From the NCBI GenBank assembly GCA_946615905.1, contig CAMOIE010000014.1, positions 1 to 64,000 of the forward strand: a stretch of 64,000 nucleotides of DNA, in the 5' to 3' direction. The notes beneath the pieces are model-generated. The model worked only from the letters and a program-made list of their open reading frames with translations. It was not told the origin of the DNA and did no database searches. Positions 27,051 to 35,820 of the stretch are shown here, piece after piece. Made by a program: the position numbers and the translations under genes. The stretch's first letter is position 1, and each line of letters starts with the position of its first letter. This DNA is from an uncultured Treponema sp. (lineage in GTDB: Bacteria; Spirochaetota; Spirochaetia; Treponematales; Treponemataceae).

Positions 27051-27081
27051 AACTACAATATACATTGGCGGACGAAAATCG

Positions 27082-27087
27082 TATAAT
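27082..27087 (+). promoter_or_regulatory. -10 element directly before the marR start
   Basis: TATAAT ends 5 nt before the ATG at 27093, with no Shine-Dalgarno between. This suggests a leaderless transcript. Confidence 0.5.
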
Positions 27088-27092
27088 TAGCT

Positions 27093-27545
27093 ATGGATTA
27101 CGACTGGACTTCGGTGCTTTCGCTGATTTCGAGGGTGCATTCGGCTTCGGCGGAATTTTTGCAGAAAAAACTTGCCGCCTGCGGGCTTGAGAATTTCGCC
27201 TCCTCGCACGGGAACATTCTCTTTTGCCTCTCCCAGCATGACGGACTTTCTTCGGGGGAGCTTTCAGAAAAAATCAACCGGGACAAATCGACGACGACTG
27301 CCCTGCTCAAAAAACTTGAAAAATCCGAATTGGTGAAGGTCGAACGGGACGGGACTGACTGCCGGAAAAAGATTGTCTCGCTGACGGCCGCCGGGCGCGA
27401 ATACAACGAGAAAACCGCCGGGATTTCAAAGGAAATGCTCGAAAAATGCTGGAAGGGTTTTGACGAGGACGAAAAAAAATCCGTGACAGAGGCAATCGTC
27501 AGAATGCTTAAAAATCTTGAAGATAAAGTTATAGAAGAAAAATGA
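27093..27545 (+). CDS. MarR-family transcriptional regulator
   Basis: A 150-residue winged-helix protein: dimerisation helices at each end, and DNA-binding wing at about residues 48-100 (GLSSGELSEKINRDKSTTTA, LLKKLEKSELVKVERDGTDC, RKKIVSLTAAGREYNEK). MarR proteins usually repress their own operon and release DNA on binding a small molecule. Its stop overlaps the start of the M16-like gene (ATGA, 27542-27545), so the two are probably a coupled operon and the M16-like protein a likely regulatory target. Confidence 0.9.
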   Translation: MDYDWTSVLSLISRVHSASAEFLQKKLAACGLENFASSHGNILFCLSQHDGLSSGELSEKINRDKSTTTALLKKLEKSELVKVERDGTDCRKKIVSLTAAGREYNEKTAGISKEMLEKCWKGFDEDEKKSVTEAIVRMLKNLEDKVIEEK

Positions 27546-30364
27546 AAAAAAACATGAAATCCGCCGCAAAAATTTTGCTTTTAGCCGCCCTGACTTTTTT
27601 TTCCGCAAGCAGGGCTTTCTCATTCACGGAAAATTCGATTCAGCAGGTGACGCTGGAGTCCGGGCTTAAAATCTACGTCCTTGAGGACCCAGCCTCGGCC
27701 CCGGTCAGACTGGAGCTTGACGTTGGGGCTGGATATTCCGCCCAGACCGCAAAGACCGCGGGTTTCTTTGAGCTGTACGCCCGCCTTGCAGGAGGTGAGA
27801 TTAATTCCGACAGCGTGAAGATAATCAAGACGGTAGCCCCGGCCGACACGGAGAAAGCGGTCGCGTCGCTGGCTTCGATTCTCAGTCCTATTTCATTGAC
27901 GGACAAAGAATTGAGGGCTTCGCTGAATTCCTACCGCAAGGAGCTGGGCGAGCTGGCTTCATCCCCGGCGGGATTTATAAACACTGCGATTGACTCAAGA
28001 GTTTTTCCCGCCGCCCCGTGGAAGAGTCAGACAGGATTCAACCCGGATAAAATCTTTTCGGCCTCGGTGGAAGAGTGCCGGTCGATTTTGCAGGACATCT
28101 CCAGAGCCTTTTACACAAGCCGGAACGCGGTTTTGTATGCGAGCGGCAACGTCACAAAAGAAGAAATCGTCTCCTACGCGAAAAAATATTTTTACCCCTA
28201 CTCGCAGTCAATCTTCCCGGACGCGGACTCTACCTTGATCAGTTCGGCAAGTTCGCCAGATGTAGAAAAGAGCAAAAAACAGAGGAAATTCGTCCTCGTG
28301 AACGAAGAGCTTTCCTCGGACATCACCCAGCTGGTCATCCAATACGGGAATTTCTCAACTGACAAGGCTGACTTTCTCTCGACTATTTTTGAAAACGACG
28401 CCTCGACTTTGAAAAGCCGCCTTATGGAGCAAAAAAATCTGGCAATCCGCCACCCCCAGTACATTCACGCCTCCTCGGCGCAAAAAAGAGGGGTTTCCCG
28501 CCTGATTTTCCAGTCAATTTTGGAAAAGTCAACGGTCTCGCCGGCGGCCCAGGCAGAAAAATTTCTTGAGGTCTTGTCTTCACCTGATTCCATCCGACTG
28601 GAAGAAGCGGCCTTTGCCAGAATGCAGATCGCCCAGAGCTTTTCGCGGCTTTCATCCTCGTCAGAAAGCCTGATGGAGCTGCTGTCATTTTGGAACTCGA
28701 TTTCCCCTTCCCTCTCGCCGCTTTCAGAGCTTTTTGCCCGGAATTCTGCCTTTGAAAAAGTGGATGTCCAAGAGCTTGCCAAGGACTTTTCCGGGCAGGA
28801 GCCGGTGGTTTTCGTCCTCGTCAATGAGAATGTCTACAAAAAATACCAAAAGCAGTTTGAATACTACGGCTACTCGCTGATTACAAAAAAGAACGGTCCC
28901 TGGCACAAACTCCCCCAGTACGCCCGATTTTTGAAAAATCAAAAGGAAGAGAAAAAGTCTAATATCCTTCCCCCTGCGGAACGCTTTATCAGTGAGAACA
29001 AAAAGCAGTTTACAAGTTTCACCCTGGCAAACGGAATTCCGGTCACGGTGAAAAAAATGCCTGAGTCAGAGACGGCGGCCTGCACGCTGATTATTCAGGG
29101 TGGAGACCTGCTTTTCGCAAAAGAATCTCCGGGTCTGGCTTCCGTTCTAGCGGACGCAATCGCCGCGAACACAAGAAAAGAACTTTACGCCATGCAAATG
29201 TCAGGCGCATTCTCAGGCTTTTGGGAGGTAAAATCCAACACGACGGCTGAATATTCGGCGGTCACGGTCAGCTCAAGTCAAAAAGAAAGCCTCGCTGCCA
29301 TCGACGCATTGAGCCGGGCGGTTATTTTCTCAGAAATCACGCCGGTCACAGCAGACTCTGTGATTTATGCCCTCCGCCGAAACTGGAGGATTCAAACCGG
29401 GTCTCCGGAATTCCAGCTTTACTGTGAGGCAGTCCGGCAGGTCTACAAGGGGGATGACTACACAAGGCTTTTTGCCGACACAAAGGAAAAGCCGGATTCT
29501 GCGCTTGAATTCTCAAAAATCGCGGCCGCCTACCCCCTCTTTCTTGACTCCTCAAGGTATTCTTTTGTCATCAGCGGGGGAAGTCTGGATTGTGAAAAAT
29601 TGCAGGCAGCCCTCAACGCGACTTTCGGAACTTTGCAAAGCGTCAAGGCGACGGAAAACATTCAGACAAAAGTCAGCCAAAAGTCACTGCCCAAAAGACA
29701 GAAAAAACTTACGCTCAGACACCAGTTTTTCACGGATATTTCAGCCGACAAGGCAGGCCCCAGACCGGCAGTCCTGGTTCCGACCACGGATTTTTCAGAC
29801 CCAATTTTATACGTCCTCAACGCCCCGGACCTTTCGTCAACTGACTCAGCCCTCTTCAACTCGCTTTTGTACGAGCTTGCGGCTAGAATCCAGCAGAAAG
29901 TTCCGTCAGAGCAGATTGTAAAAGCCTTTCCGCCGACCGGAGATTTTCCTTTCGCCCGCATTGAGATTACAAAAATCAAGCACTTGAATTCAGCGGCGGC
30001 CTCCTTCAAGGAAGCGGTTCATGAATTGAAGGAAGAGCTTGGAAGCCTGATTAACCAAGGTCAGTCAGAAGCGAAAAGCGATGATTTTCTCCCCCAATTC
30101 AGCGATGCCCGCGAGACAAGGGACAGCCTCCTGCAAAAAATGGAAAACTGCTGGCTGATGAAAGAACTTTCAGAAAGCGGAACTTCCGACGGAACCAACG
30201 AACTTGTCTACAAGGGACTTTTACAGTCTGGCAGGGGGGATTTTTACCTCGACTGCTACAAGGCAGTGGACCAGGCCCGCGCAGAGGACTATTTTTTGCT
30301 GGCCTCAGTCTACCTCGATGACGAGGCAGCCCTCACGGTTTATTCCGCAGACTCAAAAAAATAA
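27542..30364 (+). CDS. Exported M16-like protein without the zinc motif
   Basis: A 940-residue protein with a signal peptide (MKKNMKSAAKILLLAALTFF, cleavage near residue 26) and two M16 peptidase-like halves: ESGLKIYVLEDPASAPVRLE with GAGYSAQTAKTAGFFELYA at the start, NGIPVTVKKMPESETAACTL in the second. At the position of the catalytic HxxEH the sequence reads GFFELYARLAG, so zinc binding is lost. It is probably a non-catalytic homologue, as in the paired PqqL/YmxG-type systems, acting as a chaperone or subunit. It is translationally coupled to the upstream MarR gene and ends 1 bp before convergent 5-FCL. Confidence 0.8.
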   Translation: MKKNMKSAAKILLLAALTFFSASRAFSFTENSIQQVTLESGLKIYVLEDPASAPVRLELDVGAGYSAQTAKTAGFFELYARLAGGEINSDSVKIIKTVAPADTEKAVASLASILSPISLTDKELRASLNSYRKELGELASSPAGFINTAIDSRVFPAAPWKSQTGFNPDKIFSASVEECRSILQDISRAFYTSRNAVLYASGNVTKEEIVSYAKKYFYPYSQSIFPDADSTLISSASSPDVEKSKKQRKFVLVNEELSSDITQLVIQYGNFSTDKADFLSTIFENDASTLKSRLMEQKNLAIRHPQYIHASSAQKRGVSRLIFQSILEKSTVSPAAQAEKFLEVLSSPDSIRLEEAAFARMQIAQSFSRLSSSSESLMELLSFWNSISPSLSPLSELFARNSAFEKVDVQELAKDFSGQEPVVFVLVNENVYKKYQKQFEYYGYSLITKKNGPWHKLPQYARFLKNQKEEKKSNILPPAERFISENKKQFTSFTLANGIPVTVKKMPESETAACTLIIQGGDLLFAKESPGLASVLADAIAANTRKELYAMQMSGAFSGFWEVKSNTTAEYSAVTVSSSQKESLAAIDALSRAVIFSEITPVTADSVIYALRRNWRIQTGSPEFQLYCEAVRQVYKGDDYTRLFADTKEKPDSALEFSKIAAAYPLFLDSSRYSFVISGGSLDCEKLQAALNATFGTLQSVKATENIQTKVSQKSLPKRQKKLTLRHQFFTDISADKAGPRPAVLVPTTDFSDPILYVLNAPDLSSTDSALFNSLLYELAARIQQKVPSEQIVKAFPPTGDFPFARIEITKIKHLNSAAASFKEAVHELKEELGSLINQGQSEAKSDDFLPQFSDARETRDSLLQKMENCWLMKELSESGTSDGTNELVYKGLLQSGRGDFYLDCYKAVDQARAEDYFLLASVYLDDEAALTVYSADSKK

Positions 30365-30365
30365 A

Positions 30366-30953
30366 TCAGCTGACGATCAAATCCATTTTCACATCATGCA
30401 TGTCGCAGGGAATGTCAGGGCAAATCTGGCAGGGCAGGCAAAAGCCGCACAAAAAGACTTTCCCGGCAAAAGAGCGCAGATTTGAAATCCAACGGTCGTA
30501 GTAGCCCTTTCCGTGGCCGATTCTCTTTCCGCCTTTTGTAAAACCGACTCCGGGAACGATTACAAAGGCTTTTTTTCCGGCAAGATTTTTCAGGTCGATT
30601 TTCTCAAGGTCGAAAGCCGGCTCCTTGATTCCAAAGGTACCGGCCACAATCTGACTTTCAATTGGAAGCCCTTTCCGAAGGGCAAAAAAATCCATGGAAT
30701 CAGGGCCAGTCACACGGGGAATCGCGACGATTTTTCCCATTTCCAAGGCAGACCGAATCGCTTTTGAGCAGTCAGCCTCCAAGTCAGAGGCCATGTAGGC
30801 AAAAATTATGTCGGCACATTTGAATTCTTCGATTAAGGCGAGTTTTTCGCAGATTTTTTCAGAAAGTCCCAGCCTGTCGTTTTTTTGGCAGAAGTCGAGG
30901 ATTTTTTCTCTCAGTGCTTTTCGCAAAAGTTTTTTTTCTTCGATAAGATTCAT
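30366..30953 (-). CDS. 5-formyltetrahydrofolate cyclo-ligase
   Basis: A 195-residue enzyme that turns 5-formyl-THF into 5,10-methenyl-THF with ATP. N-terminal LIEEKKLLRKALREKILDF, central IVAIPRVTGPDSMDFF, and the diagnostic VPGVGFTKGGKRIGHGKGYY with catalytic/phosphate-binding residues match the 5-FCL (YgfA) family. A TTG at 30956 is possible, but ATG 30953 is standard. It recycles the folate inhibitor made by serine hydroxymethyltransferase and belongs to the one-carbon set here. A TACAAT lies 7 nt upstream of the ATG, suggesting a leaderless mRNA. Confidence 0.93.
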   Translation of the reverse strand: MNLIEEKKLLRKALREKILDFCQKNDRLGLSEKICEKLALIEEFKCADIIFAYMASDLEADCSKAIRSALEMGKIVAIPRVTGPDSMDFFALRKGLPIESQIVAGTFGIKEPAFDLEKIDLKNLAGKKAFVIVPGVGFTKGGKRIGHGKGYYDRWISNLRSFAGKVFLCGFCLPCQICPDIPCDMHDVKMDLIVS

Positions 30954-30960
30954 CAAGACG

Positions 30961-30966
30961 ATTGTA
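30961..30966 (-). promoter_or_regulatory. -10 element directly before the 5-FCL start
   Basis: On the minus strand, TACAAT ends 7 nt before the ATG at 30953. A weak TTTCAA lies 16 bp farther upstream. No Shine-Dalgarno is present. Confidence 0.45.
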
Positions 30967-30997
30967 CACGGAAAGGAAAATTTTGAAAACGCGAAGG

Positions 30998-31104
30998 ATT
31001 ATTCGGGCGCTTCGGCTTACGCCGCCGCGTCACTCCGGGTTCCGCTTTCGCTGCATTCGTCGCTAGCGCTTCCGAACTTGCGCCCTCCGTACCGCTAGCG
31101 CATT
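30998..31104. repeat. G+C-rich dispersed intergenic repeat
   Basis: Begins ATTCGGGCGCTTCGGCTTAC, followed by GTCACTCCGGGTTCCGCTTT and AACTTGCGCCCTCCG. Its CCGGGTTCCGCTTTCGCT portion recurs at 39620-39640. The 30957-31368 gap contains only this repeat, a hairpin and a tRNA-like fragment. Confidence 0.65.
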
Positions 31105-31107
31105 CGC

Positions 31108-31143
31108 AAAAAAAAAAGCCTTCTCCGTTAGGAAAAGGCTTTT
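31108..31143 (-). terminator. Terminator next to the tRNA-like fragment
   Basis: On the minus strand, AAAAGCCTTTTCC, loop TAAC and GGAGAAGGCTTTT, followed by a T-run. It directly follows the 19-nt copy of the tRNA-Asn 3' end. Confidence 0.7.
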
Positions 31144-31161
31144 CGGCTCCTGCTGGGCTTG
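31143..31161 (-). repeat. 19-nt duplicate of the tRNA-Asn 3' end
   Basis: TCGGCTCCTGCTGGGCTTG is identical to 31368-31386, the acceptor and T-arm part of tRNA-Asn. No other tRNA arm can be recognised beside it. It may be a remnant tRNA gene or an att-like site. Confidence 0.75.
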
Positions 31162-31331
31162 CTCTCCAGTCGCAAACATCGTGTTTGCTCCTTCCAAGCC
31201 ACCTGCGCTCGCTTTTGCCGCGTCCATGCGGCAACTCCTCAAAATCGCTCCGCACTGCTCGCAATTTTGAAGACCGCTCACTTCGTTTCAAGCCCAGATA
31301 TTTTCATCAAAACAATAAAATTCAATTTGCG

Positions 31332-31366
31332 AAAAAAAAAATCCCTCAGAAAATCTGAGGGATTTT
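31332..31366 (-). terminator. Terminator of tRNA-Asn
   Basis: On the minus strand, AATCCCTCAGA, loop TTT and TCTGAGGGATT followed by a long T-run, starting right after the tRNA 3' end. Confidence 0.9.
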
Positions 31367-31368
31367 AT

Positions 31369-31441
31369 CGGCTCCTGCTGGGCTTGAACCAGCGACACAT
31401 GGATTAACAGTCCATTGCTCTACCAACTGAGCTAAGGAACC
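31369..31441 (-). tRNA. tRNA-Asn (anticodon GTT)
   Basis: On the minus strand the cloverleaf is complete: acceptor GGTTCCT pairs AGGAGCC, D-arm TAGCTCAGTTGGTAGAGCA, anticodon loop CTGTTAA (anticodon GTT), T-loop GGTTCAAGCC, discriminator G. The 3' CCA is not encoded. A terminator follows immediately. Confidence 0.96.
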
Positions 31442-31578
31442 ATCACTTGAAAAAGTGTAAGATGATATTACGAAAAAATTGTTTTTATGTCAAGAGGTAA
31501 ATAATCTTTTTTGTAAAAAATCTTTCTTTTTTTTGAAAATTTCGCTAGTATCAAGAGGTCAAAAAAATCTCATTTTTT

Positions 31579-31608
31579 GTTGACGATTTATCAGCAACAT
31601 TATTATTT
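31579..31608 (+). promoter_or_regulatory. Putative grpE promoter with palindromic operator
   Basis: TTGACG (31580-31585), 17 bp and TTATTT form a promoter candidate. GTTGACGATTTATCAGCAAC (31579-31598) is an imperfect palindrome (7 of 10 pairs) overlapping the -35 and spacer. The standard heat-shock CIRCE operator is absent, so this could be an alternative repressor site. Confidence 0.4.
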
Positions 31609-31643
31609 TACAAATAACTGAAAACTCGCTCAGGAAGATTTGA

Positions 31644-32276
31644 ATGAAAAACAAAAAAGAAAACGAACAGGTTAAGGAAGAAGAAAAAAAGACTGAATCT
31701 CAGTCCGAGACCGAAAAAACTTCCGAAACCGCTGAAAACGAAACAGAAAAGAAAGAAAGCGAAAAGGCAGAATCCGCCGAAGCTGAAAAAAATGAAGCAA
31801 AGGAAGAGTCTGCTGAAGAAAAAATCGCCCGTCTTGAGGCTGAGAACGCAGACCTTAAAGACCAGCTTTTGCGCCGCGCCGCAGACTTTGACAACTACCG
31901 CAAGCGCATGATTGCCGAAAAGCAGGAAGCCTTCGACTACGGCAACGCGAATCTTTTGAAGGATTTGCTGGATTCACTGGACAACTTTGACCGGGCAATT
32001 GAAGCCGCCGCTACAGCGACAGACGTAAAGGCCGTTGCGGACGGAGTTTCAATGGTCAACAAGAATCTGGTCGGAATGCTTGAGAACAAGTACAATCTGA
32101 CTTCATTCGGAAAGGCCGGGGATAAATTCGACCCGGAAATCCACGAGGCAATCGGCAAGACAGAGGGCGACGTAAAGGAACCGGAGCTGTCACAGGTTTA
32201 CCTCAAGGGCTATAAATTGAAGGAACGCGTTATCAGACACGCAAAAGTCATGGTAACGATGCCAAAAGAAAATTAA
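31644..32276 (+). CDS. grpE: GrpE nucleotide-exchange factor
   Basis: A 210-residue cochaperone that speeds ADP release from DnaK. The first roughly 70 residues are almost entirely Glu, Lys, Ser and Ala, forming an acidic extension. The GrpE core follows: LEAENADLKDQLLRRAADFD, NYRKRMIAEKQEAF, LLKDLLDSLDNFDRAI, FDPEIHEAIG and VIRHAKVMVTMP. It opens a grpE-dnaK-dnaJ set; no hrcA precedes it in this window. The AGGAAG before the ATG acts as ribosome site. Confidence 0.96.
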   Translation: MKNKKENEQVKEEEKKTESQSETEKTSETAENETEKKESEKAESAEAEKNEAKEESAEEKIARLEAENADLKDQLLRRAADFDNYRKRMIAEKQEAFDYGNANLLKDLLDSLDNFDRAIEAAATATDVKAVADGVSMVNKNLVGMLENKYNLTSFGKAGDKFDPEIHEAIGKTEGDVKEPELSQVYLKGYKLKERVIRHAKVMVTMPKEN

Positions 32277-32329
32277 TTAGCTGGCATTTATGCCGCGCCG
32301 CTAACGCGGTGTTTTTATAGGAGAAAAAT

Positions 32330-34291
32330 ATGGGAAAGATTATTGGTATTGACTTGGGAACCACAAACTCCTGCGTTGCCGTAATGGAAAACGGCGCGCC
32401 GGTTGTCATCCAGAACTCAGAGGGCGGAAGAACAACTCCGTCAATCGTCGGTTTTACGGCTAAAGGCGACCGCATCGTAGGTCTTCCGGCCAAAAACCAG
32501 ATGGTCACAAACCCGAAGAACACAGTCTACTCTGTAAAACGCCTTATCGGCCACAGGTACGGAGAGCTTGAGGGCGAGGCTACAAAGCTCCCCTACGCAA
32601 TCAAAGACCACGGCTCCGATGTCCGCGTTGAGGTTGAAGAGAACGGCTCAAAGAAAGAATTCTCCCCCCAGGAAATCTCAGCTTTCATCCTTCAGAAGAT
32701 GAAGAAAACCGCCGAGGACTACCTTGGCCAGCCTGTAACAGAGGCTGTTATCACAGTTCCGGCATATTTCAACGACTCACAGCGTCAGGCAACAAAAGAC
32801 GCTGGTAAAATCGCCGGTTTGGACGTAAAGCGCATCATCAACGAACCGACAGCTGCTTCTCTCGCATTCGGATTCGATAAAGACCAGAAATCAGAGAAGA
32901 CAATCGCCGTATACGACTTGGGCGGCGGTACATTCGATATTTCAATTCTCGAACTCGGCGACGGCGTTTTCGAGGTAAAATCAACAAACGGAAACACACA
33001 CTTGGGCGGAGACGACTGGGACCGCCGAATCGTCAACTGGCTCATTGACCAGTTCAAGGCTGACACAGGAATCGACCTTGCCGGTGACTCAATGGCAATG
33101 CAGCGTCTTCGCGAGGCCGCCGAGAACGCAAAGATTTCTCTTTCAAACCAGGCTTCAGTTGACATCAACCTTCCGTTCATCACAGCTGACGCGACAGGAC
33201 CGAAGCACTTGCAGAAGTCTTTGACACGCGCACAGTTCGAGCAGATGACAGACGACCTCTTTGAGGCCACAAAAGAGCCCTGCCGCAAGGCAATGGCAGA
33301 CGCTGAAATCACAGCTGACAAAATCGATGAGGTTCTTCTCGTCGGTGGCTCTTCACGTATGCCCAAAGTCCAGGAAATCGTAAAGGAAATCTTCGGAAAA
33401 GAAGGCTCACGCGGAGTCAACCCTGACGAGGCTGTCGCTGTCGGCGCGGCTATTCAGGGCGGTGTTCTTGCAGGAGACGTCAAAGACGTTCTTTTGCTCG
33501 ATGTAACACCCCTTTCACTCGGAATTGAGACAATGGGCGGAGTCTTCACAAAACTCATTCCCCGCAACACGACAATCCCGACTTCAAAGAGCCAGATTTT
33601 CTCAACTGCGGCTGACGGACAGACTGCTGTAACAATCCATGTCTTGCAGGGTGAGCGCGAGATGGCAAGCCAGAACCGCACTCTCGGAAACTTCAACCTT
33701 GAGGGCATTCCGGCAGCACCCCGTGGCGTTCCCCAGATTGAAGTCAAATTCGACATCGATGCCAACGGTATCGTCCACGTTTCCGCAAAGGACATGGGAA
33801 CCGGCAAAGAGCAGCAGATTACAATCACCTCTTCTTCAGGACTTTCAGAGGACGAGATCAACAAAATGGTCAAGGACGCTGAGGCCAACGCTGACGCTGA
33901 CAAAAAGCAGAAGGAAGCGGTCGAGGCAAAGAACGAGGCTGACAGCCTGATTTACGCCACAGAAAAATCTCTCAAAGACTTGGGAGACAAGGTTTCTGGC
34001 GCAGACAAGCAGAAGATTGAGGACGCAAAGGCAGCCTTGAAAAAGGCTCTTGAGGGTGGCAACACCGAGGAAATCAAGGCAAAGACCGAGGAGCTTAAAC
34101 AGGCTTCATACAAGATTGCCGAGGAAATCTACAAGCAGCAGGGTGCGAATGCCGGAGCTGCCGGTGCCCAGCCTGGAGCAAATTCTGGAGCTGACGCTAA
34201 CGGAGCTTCCTCAAACAACGATTCAGCCAAGTCAGCAGGTTTTGACAAAGGCAAGGCTGACGACGTTGACTACGAAGTTCATGACAAATAA
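32330..34291 (+). CDS. dnaK: Chaperone DnaK (Hsp70)
   Basis: A 653-residue Hsp70. The nucleotide-binding domain shows [17 protein letters not shown] (residue 6 on), [35 protein letters not shown] and [14 protein letters not shown]; the substrate-binding domain carries [16 protein letters not shown]. The C-terminal lid ends in an Ala/Gly/Asn-rich segment ([19 protein letters not shown]) and [10 protein letters not shown]. It refolds proteins with DnaJ and GrpE. An AGGAG site lies 6-7 nt before the ATG, 53 bp after grpE. Codon bias indicates high expression. Confidence 0.98.
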   Translation: MGKIIGIDLGTTNSCVAVMENGAPVVIQNSEGGRTTPSIVGFTAKGDRIVGLPAKNQMVTNPKNTVYSVKRLIGHRYGELEGEATKLPYAIKDHGSDVRVEVEENGSKKEFSPQEISAFILQKMKKTAEDYLGQPVTEAVITVPAYFNDSQRQATKDAGKIAGLDVKRIINEPTAASLAFGFDKDQKSEKTIAVYDLGGGTFDISILELGDGVFEVKSTNGNTHLGGDDWDRRIVNWLIDQFKADTGIDLAGDSMAMQRLREAAENAKISLSNQASVDINLPFITADATGPKHLQKSLTRAQFEQMTDDLFEATKEPCRKAMADAEITADKIDEVLLVGGSSRMPKVQEIVKEIFGKEGSRGVNPDEAVAVGAAIQGGVLAGDVKDVLLLDVTPLSLGIETMGGVFTKLIPRNTTIPTSKSQIFSTAADGQTAVTIHVLQGEREMASQNRTLGNFNLEGIPAAPRGVPQIEVKFDIDANGIVHVSAKDMGTGKEQQITITSSSGLSEDEINKMVKDAEANADADKKQKEAVEAKNEADSLIYATEKSLKDLGDKVSGADKQKIEDAKAALKKALEGGNTEEIKAKTEELKQASYKIAEEIYKQQGANAGAAGAQPGANSGADANGASSNNDSAKSAGFDKGKADDVDYEVHDK

Positions 34292-34294
34292 AAA

Positions 34295-34333
34295 CACGAC
34301 AAATAAAAATCCTTCGCGATTTTTATTTGTCGC
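34295..34333. terminator. Hairpin directly after dnaK
   Basis: CGACAAATAAAAATC pairs with GATTTTTATTTGTCG around CTTCGC, starting 4 bp after the dnaK stop. It could terminate or attenuate transcription before dnaJ. Confidence 0.6.
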
Positions 34334-34335
34334 TT

Positions 34336-34418
34336 AATGTACAATGAGCAATAAACAATGTACAATTTCCTGATATTCAGGCTTGTACATTGGCATTGTA
34401 AATTGTACATTTTTTTAT
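34336..34418. repeat. Long TGTACAAT-type inverted repeat between dnaK and dnaJ
   Basis: AATGTACAATGAGCAATAAA through ATGTACAA and TTGTACATTGGCATTGTAAA through TTGTACATT form a nearly 30-bp imperfect stem with a 17-nt loop, then a T-run. The TGTACAAT word occurs several times. A second terminator-like structure in the same gap suggests dnaJ is transcribed less than dnaK. Confidence 0.8.
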
Positions 34419-34477
34419 CGACCGAGTGATTTTTAGTAAAAAGTCGAAGATTAAGTTTTTTTGGGAAAATAAAAGTT

Positions 34478-35638
34478 ATGGCAACAAAAAGAGATTATTA
34501 CGAAGTTTTGGGAGTCGAAAAGTCAGCTTCAAAGGAAGATATAAAAAAGGCCTACAGAAAGCTGGCCGTAAAGTATCATCCTGACAGAAACCCCGGCAAC
34601 AAAGAGGCCGAGGAAAAATTCAAGGAAGCTACCGAAGCCTACGAAATTCTCTCTGATGACCAGAAACGCCCGATTTATGACCAGTACGGATTCGCAGGCC
34701 TTGACGGCATGGGCGGAGGCGGCGGTTTTTCCGGCGGATTCGGCGGAAGCCGGGCTTTCCACGACTTCTCAGACCTCTTCGGAGGAATGGGCGGCGGATT
34801 CGGCGATATTTTTGACAATATTTTCGGCGGCGGAATGGGCGGCTCCAGAAGAAGCCATTCACCAAACGCTCCTCAGGAAGGCCAGAGCCTCCGCTACGAC
34901 CTTAACATCTCATTCAAAGACGCGGTTTACGGCACAAAAGCCACAATCAACTTCCGCCACAACGAGACCTGCTCACACTGCAACGGAACGGGCGGCGAGG
35001 CAGGTTCAAAACGCAAGACTTGCGCAACTTGTGGCGGCGTAGGACAGGTAAGACGCTCAGCGGGATTTTTCGCAGTCCAGCAGACCTGCCCCACTTGCGG
35101 CGGCACAGGAAGCGTAATCGACAAGCCATGCAAATACTGCCGTGGAAGCGGGGTTGAAGAAAAATCCAAGTCAATCGACCTCAAGATTCCGGCCGGAGTT
35201 GACGATGGAAAGAGAATCGCGATTCCCCGTCAGGGCGATGCAGGAACAAACGGCGGAGAGCCGGGCGACTTGATCGTCGTTCTCCGTGTAAGCGAGGACG
35301 CATATTTTGAGCGTTCTGGTCAGGACTTGTACTGCGCGGTTCCGGTCACATTCAGTCAGGCAGCATTGGGCACAAAAATCAACGTGACTTCGCTCGATGG
35401 CAAAAAGATTGAAATCAAACTCCCCCAGGGTACGGAAAACGGCAAGTTGCTCCGCATCAAAAACGAAGGAGTTCCATACACAGGAAACGCCGGTAAAAAA
35501 GGCGACCTTTACATAAAGATTCTTGTCCGCGTGCCAGAGAAAATGACCAGCAGGCAGAAAGAACTTCTCGAAGAATACGCAAAAATCGAGAACGCCACAG
35601 TAGAACCTGCCTGCGTGAAACTTTCCCAGCTACGGTAA
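34478..35638 (+). CDS. dnaJ: Chaperone DnaJ (Hsp40)
   Basis: A 386-residue cochaperone. The J domain carries HPD at residues 34-36 ([11 protein letters not shown]). A Gly/Phe-rich region ([25 protein letters not shown]) leads to the zinc domain with four CxxCxGxG motifs ([32 protein letters not shown]), then the C-terminal substrate domains. It delivers substrates to DnaK and stimulates its ATPase. It is 186 bp from dnaK, behind two hairpins. The start has no strong ribosome site. Confidence 0.97.
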   Translation: MATKRDYYEVLGVEKSASKEDIKKAYRKLAVKYHPDRNPGNKEAEEKFKEATEAYEILSDDQKRPIYDQYGFAGLDGMGGGGGFSGGFGGSRAFHDFSDLFGGMGGGFGDIFDNIFGGGMGGSRRSHSPNAPQEGQSLRYDLNISFKDAVYGTKATINFRHNETCSHCNGTGGEAGSKRKTCATCGGVGQVRRSAGFFAVQQTCPTCGGTGSVIDKPCKYCRGSGVEEKSKSIDLKIPAGVDDGKRIAIPRQGDAGTNGGEPGDLIVVLRVSEDAYFERSGQDLYCAVPVTFSQAALGTKINVTSLDGKKIEIKLPQGTENGKLLRIKNEGVPYTGNAGKKGDLYIKILVRVPEKMTSRQKELLEEYAKIENATVEPACVKLSQLR

Positions 35639-35815
35639 CGCGTTAGGCAATGGAAGCCCGAAGTTGGTGGCTGCTTAGCAGCCGCCAATGAGCGTAGCGA
35701 AGGCTGGAACTGCCGACGGCACGAGTTTTGGTGTTTTTTGCGTAGCAAAAATTGACGCAGTGCGGCAAAAGCAAAACTCGGGAAGCAAGCCGTAGGCTTG
35801 CGACGAACGCCCTGA
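35639..35815. repeat. G+C-rich dispersed intergenic repeat
   Basis: A gap filled with short direct and inverted words (GCGTAGCGAAGG, GGCTGCTTAGCAGCC, GCAAGCCGTAGGCTTGC, TTTTGCGTAGCAAAA). On the minus strand it begins AGGGCGTTCGTCG like the family start seen elsewhere. No gene is seen. Confidence 0.6.
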
Positions 35816-35820
35816 TTTTT

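Larger units (their letters stand above)
26700..27060. other. Structured non-coding stretch between fhs and marR
   Basis: Between divergent fhs and marR there are about 580 bp without a credible gene. Nested inverted repeats occur: ACGTCA/TGACGT (26867-26910) enclosing TTTTGTA/TACAAAA, then CCCCC/GGGGG (26917-26942). The right end is a G+C-rich dispersed repeat. It may encode a structured RNA or be a repeat cluster. Confidence 0.4.

Noticed and set aside
30953-31291. 112-codon minus-strand frame running through the G+C repeat and the tRNA-like fragment
   Set aside because: Arg/Pro/Ser-rich product typical of repeat DNA; no start signal.
31500-31640. CIRCE heat-shock operator
   Set aside because: No TTAGCACTC/GAGTGCTAA inverted repeat is present before grpE.
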